DNA of 6,990 nt, from positions 1-6,990 of the forward strand of contig CAMWYL010000171.1 of assembly GCA_947178465.1 (NCBI GenBank), read 5' to 3'. This DNA is from an uncultured Lachnospiraceae bacterium (lineage in GTDB: Bacteria; Bacillota; Clostridia; Lachnospirales; Lachnospiraceae). The translations under genes and the position numbers were made by a program. The notes under the pieces are model-generated. The model was not told the origin of the DNA and made no database searches. It saw only the letters and a program-made list of their open reading frames with translations. This document shows, piece by piece, positions 1 through 5,653 of this stretch. Position 1 is the first letter of the stretch. Every line of letters starts with the position of its first letter.

Positions 1-29
1 GGGCGGATTTTGAATGCTTTTAGGATTGC

Positions 30-34
30 GGGAG
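30..34 (+). promoter_or_regulatory. Candidate ribosome binding site for an alternative upstream start of the ATPase gene
   Basis: GGGAG lies 6 bases before an in-frame ATG at 41. The spacing is good, so the ATPase may carry a 30-residue N-terminal extension compared with the family-based start at 131. The extension shows no recognisable domain, and I consider the site uncertain. Confidence 0.35.
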
Positions 35-130
35 CATGAAATGCGGAGCAATCCGCAGGTATCAGGGAACAAAATACCGGGGTTTTTGATGCAGGATTTA
101 TTAACAGGGAGAAAGGCTTGGTTTGCGATT

Positions 131-1459
131 ATGGAACGGGAAGAAATCGCGATTGCGGTAGAAAATGTATGCAAGGTGTATAAGCTGTATGACAGACCGA
201 TGGATCGGATGAAGGAGGCGCTCGGGCTTACAAGGAAGAAGAAGTATCGTGAGCACTTTGCCCTCTCTGATGTAAGCTTTGATATCCGGCAGGGCGAGTG
301 TGTGGGGATTATAGGGACCAACGGCTCGGGAAAGTCCACGATTCTCAAAATAATAACAGGTGTTCTGAATCAAACCTCCGGAACGGTCCGGGTCAACGGC
401 AGAATTTCCGCGCTGCTTGAGCTTGGCGCGGGCTTTAATATGGAGTATTCCGGCATGGAGAACATATATCTCAATGGGACCATGAACGGTTTTTCGGAGA
501 ATGAGATTAACGAAAGATTGCAGGATATTCTTGATTTTGCCGATATCGGGGACTATGTGCATCAGCCGGTGAAAACGTATTCGAGCGGTATGTTTGTGCG
601 TCTGGCTTTCTCGGTGGCAATCAATATCGACCCGGAGATTTTGATTGTGGATGAGGCGCTGTCGGTAGGAGATGTGTTCTTTCAGGCAAAATGCTACCAC
701 AAGTTCGAAGAATTTAAGAAAATGGGAAAAACCATCATTATCGTGAGCCATGATTTGAGCAGTATTGCCAAGTATTGCGACAGGGTTATCCTGCTGAATC
801 AGGGCGTGAAGCTCGGCGAAGGGCTTCCGAAGGATATGATAGATGATTTCAAGCGCGTGCTTGTGGGGCAGTACGAGCTGCCCGAGGGAAAGTCTGGGCA
901 GAGTCTTTTGCAGGATGCGGAGGTTCAGGAGGCTGTATTGGCGAAGAATGCGGCGCAGCAAAAGAAAAAGAACGCAGGGCAGACGAATGCGGACGCAAAG
1001 ACGCTGGAATATGGCACCAAGGATGCCGTGATCGAGGAATTTTATGTGACGGATGACAGGGGAATTCGCACGAATGCCATTATGAAGGGGGCGGAATTTG
1101 CGATACACATGCGTGTGCGGTTTGAGAATGCGCTGCCGGCGCCGATATTTGCCTTCTCTTTTAAGACGGCGAAGGGAACGGAGATTACCGGCACAAATAC
1201 GATGTTTGAGAAGGCGTTTCTGGAGTCTGTTGAGGCCGGCGCGGTCAAGGAGGTTAGCTTTACGCAGAAGATGTCCCTTCAGGGAGGAGAATACTTACTT
1301 TCGTTTGGGGTTACGGGATATACCGGAAATGATTTTCAGGTATATCACAGGCTGTATGACGCGCTGGACGTGACGGTGATTTCCGATAAAAATACCGTGG
1401 GGTATTATGATATGGACTCTAAGGTTGTGGTGTGTGACGCAGGGGGTAAGAATGGCTGA
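131..1459 (+). CDS. Polysaccharide ABC exporter ATP-binding subunit with Wzt_C-like domain
   Basis: This 442-residue protein is the cytoplasmic ATPase of a Wzt/TagH-type exporter, which powers transfer of a lipid-linked polysaccharide across the membrane with a permease not seen in this window. Visible motifs are Walker A GTNGSGKST (62-70), the family-typical signature variant YSSGMFVRLAF (150-160), Walker B ILIVDEA (170-176) and the switch histidine in IVSHD (His207). The Q-loop position reads LLELGAGF, as usual in this subfamily. A charged, lysine/glutamine/alanine-rich linker (about 250-293) leads to a beta-rich Wzt_C-like domain (about 295-435). In characterised Wzt proteins that domain binds the glycan being exported. 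I chose the ATG at 131 because homologues normally begin a few residues before the IAVENVCKVYKLYD segment. Its purine-rich stretch (107-116) is rather far away. An in-frame ATG at 41 has a better-placed GGGAG and would add 30 residues; another lies at 14. The last 8 bases overlap the next gene. No membrane segment or signal peptide is visible. Confidence 0.94.
   Translation: MEREEIAIAVENVCKVYKLYDRPMDRMKEALGLTRKKKYREHFALSDVSFDIRQGECVGIIGTNGSGKSTILKIITGVLNQTSGTVRVNGRISALLELGAGFNMEYSGMENIYLNGTMNGFSENEINERLQDILDFADIGDYVHQPVKTYSSGMFVRLAFSVAINIDPEILIVDEALSVGDVFFQAKCYHKFEEFKKMGKTIIIVSHDLSSIAKYCDRVILLNQGVKLGEGLPKDMIDDFKRVLVGQYELPEGKSGQSLLQDAEVQEAVLAKNAAQQKKKNAGQTNADAKTLEYGTKDAVIEEFYVTDDRGIRTNAIMKGAEFAIHMRVRFENALPAPIFAFSFKTAKGTEITGTNTMFEKAFLESVEAGAVKEVSFTQKMSLQGGEYLLSFGVTGYTGNDFQVYHRLYDALDVTVISDKNTVGYYDMDSKVVVCDAGGKNG
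1441..1446 (+). promoter_or_regulatory. Ribosome binding site of the methyltransferase gene, inside the preceding gene
   Basis: AGGGGG lies 5 bases before the ATG at 1452, within the last codons of the ATPase gene. Its position fixes the start at 1452 rather than at the in-frame ATG at 1407. The 8-base overlap of the two genes (1452-1459) suggests translational coupling, which would keep exporter ATPase and modifying enzyme in step. Confidence 0.8.
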
Positions 1460-3530
1460 TAATCAGGAAAAAATAGGAAATGTGGTGTTGGACTTAACCT
1501 GTTATCCGGGAGAGGATTTGTATACGGATGGGACGATTGAGGACGAGATGCTTGATATTGTCCGTCAGAACGCGCCGGAGGCATTTCCGGAGATTATTGA
1601 ACAGAAAAAAAGCTGGCCAATATTCTACCATCTGTCCGAATTTCGTCCGAATATCATTAACTGGCTGCCCTTGAAAAAGACGGACAAGATCTTGGAAATC
1701 GGAGCAGGCTGCGGTGCAATAACAGGTGCTCTGGCAAAGCGTGCAGGCAGTGTGACCTGCATTGACCTGTCCAAAAAGAGAAGCCTGATCAACGCCTACA
1801 GGAACCGGGAGCAGGAAAATATCACGATTATGGTAGGCAATTTCAAGGATATTGAGCCGCAGCTGCCGGAGGATTTCGATTATGTGCTGCTGATTGGCGT
1901 ATTTGAGTACGGGCAGGCGTATATTGGCGGGGACACACCGTATGAGGATTTCATGCGCATCTGTAACCGTCACAGGAGCGCTTCGGGGCGTATGGTTATT
2001 GCGATTGAGAATAAGTTCGGCCTGAAGTATTGGGCAGGATGCAGAGAAGACCATTTAGGCACATACTTTTCGGGACTTGAAGGGTACAGAGAAGGCGGAA
2101 GCGCCCGCACCTTTACGCGGCGGGGACTGGAGGACATTCTGCGGCAGGCCGGAATTGAGGAATATTCCTTCTATTATCCGTATCCGGATTATAAGTTTAT
2201 GACGACGATTTATTCTGACCGGTATCTCCCCCGAAAAGGAGAGCTTTGCAATAATCTCAGGAATTTTGACCGTGAGCGGGTAATCTTGTTTGATGAGAAA
2301 CAGGTATTTGACCAGATTATAGAGGAGCAGGAGTTTCCACTGTTCTCCAATTCCTATCTGTTGCTTGTCGGCAGCGTGCCCGAGGTGGTGTATGCCAAGT
2401 TTTCCAATGATCGGAGCCGTGACAAGGCGATTCGGACTGTCATTGTGCAGGAGCCGGAGGGAGGACGGCATGTGGAGAAGCTGCCGGATACGTCTGCGGC
2501 GTGCGGACATATCGCGGATACTTATCGGGCTTATGAGCTGCTTTCCAAGCGTTACGAGGGCACCAAGGTTACGATCAACCGGTGCCGTCCGATTGACGGG
2601 GACATCAATGCAGGGTTGGCGTTTGAATTTTGCAGTGGTGTGACACTGGAGGGACTGCTGGATGCGTGTCTGGCCAAGGCGGATATGGAGGGCTTTGAGA
2701 AGCTGATTGCGGAGTATATGGGATGGCTGCGCTATAATGAGGAGACGGCCGGCGTGAGCAATGTGGACTTTATTTTCCCCAATATTCTGGTAGAGGGCGA
2801 TTGCTGGCATGTCATCGATTATGAGTGGACCTCTGAGAAGCATATACCGGCGGAGGATATTGCGTTTCGGGCATTTTATAACTATATGTTGGGAAGTGAG
2901 AGCCGGAAGTCCTGTGAGGATTTGCTGATGAATAAGGTGCTTGGCTTTACGCAGGAGCGGATTCGGGCAGGGATTGCGGCAGAGCAGGAGTTTCAGCGCT
3001 ATGTGGGCGGTGCGGGCGCATCGGTCAGTGCGATGCGGGAGCTGATAGGGAATCGTGCCTATGAGCTTTCCGGAATGCTGGAATACTGTATCTATGCGGA
3101 CAGCAAATTTTCGGCGAAAATATATATTGATTACGGTGAGGGCGGCTTCAGCGAGGAGCGTTGCGTAACCTTTAAAGACTGCTATGAGGAGGAGCGCAGG
3201 CTGAGCCTTGCGTTTGATATTCCGGCGGGAGCGGTTCAATTGCGCATTGACCCGTGCTCCTATGTGTGTGCGGCGGATATTGTCAGGATAACGGTGGATG
3301 AGACACAGTATACACGGGATATGATAGAGACGAACGGCGTTTGGCAGGCCTGTGGTCAGCTCGTATTTGATAATTCTGACCCGAATCTGACCATTTCCGT
3401 TACGGGCGGCGGGCATCTGACGGTGGAGATGGAAGTTTTGGAGATGCCTGAGGAGCTGGCAAAGCAGTTGACCACCGCCACGGAGCAGGAGAATATCTTT
3501 TCCAAGGCAAAGCGTTTTTTGAATATATAG
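1452..3530 (+). CDS. Methyltransferase with kinase-like and C-terminal beta domains (WbdD-like architecture)
   Basis: This 692-residue cytoplasmic protein has three parts. Residues about 50-260 are a class I SAM-dependent methyltransferase: motif I ILEIGAGCGAIT (80-91), the acidic end of the next strand CIDLS (Asp105), and FDYVLLIGVFEY (142-153). They are followed by AIENKFGLKYWAG and FYYPYPDYK blocks that I associate with polysaccharide-cluster methyltransferases. Residues about 280-520 resemble a kinase/aminoglycoside-phosphotransferase fold: a candidate ATP lysine in YAKFS (Lys316), a possible helix-C glutamate (Glu362), a hinge-like FEFCSGVTLEGLL (391-403), the D-x4-N pattern VDFIFPN (Asp439, Asn444) and VIDYEW (Asp456) at the DFG position. 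Residues about 540-665 are strand-rich with no coiled coil, and the C-terminus is a short basic tail. The lineup resembles E. coli WbdD, which methylates and phosphorylates the end of the O9a chain to stop growth and mark it for Wzt. Methyltransferase identity is firm; kinase activity is inferred; the acceptor is unknown. Confidence 0.85.
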   Translation: MADNQEKIGNVVLDLTCYPGEDLYTDGTIEDEMLDIVRQNAPEAFPEIIEQKKSWPIFYHLSEFRPNIINWLPLKKTDKILEIGAGCGAITGALAKRAGSVTCIDLSKKRSLINAYRNREQENITIMVGNFKDIEPQLPEDFDYVLLIGVFEYGQAYIGGDTPYEDFMRICNRHRSASGRMVIAIENKFGLKYWAGCREDHLGTYFSGLEGYREGGSARTFTRRGLEDILRQAGIEEYSFYYPYPDYKFMTTIYSDRYLPRKGELCNNLRNFDRERVILFDEKQVFDQIIEEQEFPLFSNSYLLLVGSVPEVVYAKFSNDRSRDKAIRTVIVQEPEGGRHVEKLPDTSAACGHIADTYRAYELLSKRYEGTKVTINRCRPIDGDINAGLAFEFCSGVTLEGLLDACLAKADMEGFEKLIAEYMGWLRYNEETAGVSNVDFIFPNILVEGDCWHVIDYEWTSEKHIPAEDIAFRAFYNYMLGSESRKSCEDLLMNKVLGFTQERIRAGIAAEQEFQRYVGGAGASVSAMRELIGNRAYELSGMLEYCIYADSKFSAKIYIDYGEGGFSEERCVTFKDCYEEERRLSLAFDIPAGAVQLRIDPCSYVCAADIVRITVDETQYTRDMIETNGVWQACGQLVFDNSDPNLTISVTGGGHLTVEMEVLEMPEELAKQLTTATEQENIFSKAKRFLNI

Positions 3531-3535
3531 GATTT

Positions 3536-3539
3536 GAGG
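3536..3539 (+). promoter_or_regulatory. Possible ribosome binding site of the first glycosyltransferase gene
   Basis: GAGG is the only Shine-Dalgarno-like stretch in the short gap after the methyltransferase gene. It lies 13 bases before the ATG at 3553, which is long, and 4 bases before an in-frame GTG at 3544, which is short. The start is therefore uncertain by three codons, without effect on any domain. Confidence 0.45.
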
Positions 3540-3552
3540 CTTGGTGCAAATT

Positions 3553-5628
3553 ATGATAAGTAGGATAAAAACAGCGATTCAGGACAAATTGTATGAAAAC
3601 TGCATTACGGAATACCAGAGGGAGCTGCGATGCCAGACGGATCCTTATTTAGTGTGGATTAAGGAGAACGAGGGGGCAGACGATTCAAGTACGGAGGAAT
3701 CCTATCCGTCGCTTGGCGTTGTGTATATGGAGCAGTGCGTGGGCAACTTCTCGTTGGAGGAAATCGGGAAGGAATATATTGTCTTTGTGTCGGGCAACGG
3801 AAAGATTTCAGTCAATGCCTTTCGGGAGATTATGAAATATTTTGACAGCCATCAGGCGGTTGACGTGGTCTATGCCGACGAGGATATATGGATGCTGCCC
3901 GAGGAGGGTGCGGATGACATGGAGGGCCTTGTATTGTCCAGGGAGGCGGACGACGAGCTGGTACACCGTACCTATCCGTGGACAAAGCCGATGTGGTCGC
4001 CGGATACACTGTTTTCGTTCTTTTACTTTGGTAATATCTTTGCGGTTAGAAAGAATGCCCTTGCGTCCATCCAATGGCTTGGAAATGAGGACTACCGCAA
4101 GAATATCTATGATTTTGCCTTAAAGGCGACAGAGTCAGGCAAGCGCGTGGGACATATTGAGAAGGTATTATTCCACGCATTTGAGCAGGGAAAGAATCGG
4201 GAGGAAATTGAGGCGCGTCTGATGCATAAGACGGATTATATCGGCGTTGGGCCGTCATATGACTTTATCCGTAAGGCGGCCATGGACCGGCGCGGCGTGC
4301 AGGGGCGGATGTTCCTCGACAGCATGACGGGAATCACCTATCCCGTCTATGATGCACCCGGAAATCCCTGCGTCAGCATTATCATTCCATCAAAGGATAA
4401 TTCCGCCGTGCTGAAGCAGTGCATTGAATCGATTTATGCGCATACGGCATACAAGAATTTTGAGATTATTGTGGTGGATAACGGCAGTACGGCGCAGACA
4501 CGCATCCGGACGGAAAATTTCCGGGAAAGCTATGCCTTTACTTATATTTACAAGCCGATGGAGTTCAATTTCTCGGCAATGTGCAATCTGGGTGTCGAGC
4601 GGGCAAAGGGTGAATTTATCCTGCTTCTGAATGACGATATGGAGGTTATTGAGGATTCGTGGCTGACAAGGATGCTCGGACAGGCGGCGCTTAAGCATGT
4701 GGGGGCAGTCGGTGCGAAGCTTTTGTACCCGCAGTCTACGCTGATACAGCATGTGGGCGTGACGAACACCATTTCCGGTCCGGGGCATAAGCTGAAAAAG
4801 ATGGATGACACGATATCGTATTATTACGGCAGGAATCGGTTTATATATGATATGATCGGTGTGACGGGCGCATGTCTTTTGATGCGCAAGAGCTACTATG
4901 TCGCGATGGGAGGACTTTATAAGGAACTTAGAGTGGCGTATAACGATGTGGATCTGTGCTTCCGACTGTGTATGAAGGGACTGTATAACGTGCAGCGCAA
5001 TGATGTGGTACTGTATCACCATGAGTCCCTGAGCCGTGGTGATGACATGCAGGACAAGGAGAAGCTGAAGCGGCTGATGAGTGAGAAGGATGTGCTTTAT
5101 CGCAGGCACCGGAAGTTCTACCAGCAGGATCCCTTTATCGGGACGCTGATGAACAGCGGAGAACCGGAATATCGCTGCCGCTGGCTGGAGGGCTATGAGT
5201 TTGCCGGCATGAGCGGATATGACGAAGGGCTGCAGGAAGGGAAACCGCTTCCAAATGAACGGAAGATGAATCAGGCGATTATGGTCGTGGTGGAGGAATG
5301 CCGCAAGGAGAAATATACGCAGAAGTCCTATTATGTGATTAAGGGATGGGCGTATGTGCCGGGAGCCGATAACGCGCGTTATAAATTCAAGATCCTGTTC
5401 CAAAATACGCTTGGGGATGTCTGGGAGATGCCGGTGCAGAGGCGTTATCGGAAGGATGTCGCGGCCATTCTGCCGAATGAGAAGAATGTGGAGATGACCG
5501 GGTTTTGCAGCTGGATTTTTGACGGTGTCCTGCCGGCAGGAACCTATGAGCTGTGGATGACGGCCAAGGACAGCTGTTCCAGACAGCGGCTTTACCGGAA
5601 AATGGAAAAGCGGCTGGTGGTAGATTAA
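3553..5628 (+). CDS. GT2 glycosyltransferase with degenerate first GT-A half and C-terminal beta-sandwich
   Basis: This 691-residue protein probably transfers a sugar from a nucleotide sugar to a growing lipid-linked surface glycan on the cytoplasmic face. The second GT-A domain (about 270-500) is complete: VSIIIPSKDN (274-283), IIVVDNGS (305-312), the metal-binding LLLNDDMEV (357-365), a glycine-rich GVTGACLLM (436-444), the acceptor-side VAYNDVDLCFRL (461-472) and YHHESLSRG (488-496). Upstream, residues 70-170 match only the back part of a GT2 domain: VVYADED (105-111) and KPMWSPDTLFSFFYFG (145-160). The nucleotide-binding start is absent, and SGNG (80-83) sits where a DxD-like motif is expected, so that half is probably structural. 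Residues about 575-691 form a strand-rich domain with a KGWAYVPG block, often appended to such clostridial enzymes; its role is unclear. Starts at 3541 (TTG) or 3544 (GTG) are possible. The donor and acceptor sugars cannot be read from sequence. The following gene is a paralogue. Confidence 0.92.
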   Translation: MISRIKTAIQDKLYENCITEYQRELRCQTDPYLVWIKENEGADDSSTEESYPSLGVVYMEQCVGNFSLEEIGKEYIVFVSGNGKISVNAFREIMKYFDSHQAVDVVYADEDIWMLPEEGADDMEGLVLSREADDELVHRTYPWTKPMWSPDTLFSFFYFGNIFAVRKNALASIQWLGNEDYRKNIYDFALKATESGKRVGHIEKVLFHAFEQGKNREEIEARLMHKTDYIGVGPSYDFIRKAAMDRRGVQGRMFLDSMTGITYPVYDAPGNPCVSIIIPSKDNSAVLKQCIESIYAHTAYKNFEIIVVDNGSTAQTRIRTENFRESYAFTYIYKPMEFNFSAMCNLGVERAKGEFILLLNDDMEVIEDSWLTRMLGQAALKHVGAVGAKLLYPQSTLIQHVGVTNTISGPGHKLKKMDDTISYYYGRNRFIYDMIGVTGACLLMRKSYYVAMGGLYKELRVAYNDVDLCFRLCMKGLYNVQRNDVVLYHHESLSRGDDMQDKEKLKRLMSEKDVLYRRHRKFYQQDPFIGTLMNSGEPEYRCRWLEGYEFAGMSGYDEGLQEGKPLPNERKMNQAIMVVVEECRKEKYTQKSYYVIKGWAYVPGADNARYKFKILFQNTLGDVWEMPVQRRYRKDVAAILPNEKNVEMTGFCSWIFDGVLPAGTYELWMTAKDSCSRQRLYRKMEKRLVVD

Positions 5629-5642
5629 AGTGTAAGATGACC

Positions 5643-5647
5643 GGAGA
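5643..5647 (+). promoter_or_regulatory. Ribosome binding site of the second glycosyltransferase gene
   Basis: GGAGA lies 7 bases before the ATG at 5654. An in-frame stop at 5633-5635 excludes any earlier start, so the start of this gene is well determined. The gap after the previous stop is 25 bases, with no hairpin or T-run that would suggest a terminator. Confidence 0.8.
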
Positions 5648-5653
5648 CGGACT

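Noticed and set aside
1..39. Possible tail of an upstream permease gene, for example a frame ending in TGA at 37-39
   Set aside because: The stretch is too short to recognise, and stops in other frames (11-13, 21-23) are equally plausible ends; a permease upstream is expected but not seen.
101..1108. Open frame on the minus strand (335 codons)
   Set aside because: It is antisense to the ATPase, whose Walker motifs prove the sense frame.
1407..1451. Upstream ATG extending the methyltransferase by 15 residues
   Set aside because: It would lie deep in the ATPase gene, and the ATG at 1452 has a well-spaced AGGGGG.
2055..3416. Long open frame on the minus strand (453 codons)
   Set aside because: It lies wholly antisense to the methyltransferase/kinase-like gene, has no recognisable motif, and its composition (rich in Arg, His, Ile, Leu) is typical of a reverse-frame shadow.
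4390..5403. Long open frame on the minus strand (337 codons)
   Set aside because: It is antisense to the catalytic part of the first glycosyltransferase, whose sense motifs are intact; the antisense product shows no domain.
5629..5653. Terminator or promoter between the two glycosyltransferase genes
   Set aside because: The 25-base gap contains no inverted repeat, T-run or -35/-10 pair; it fits a simple ribosome binding site region.
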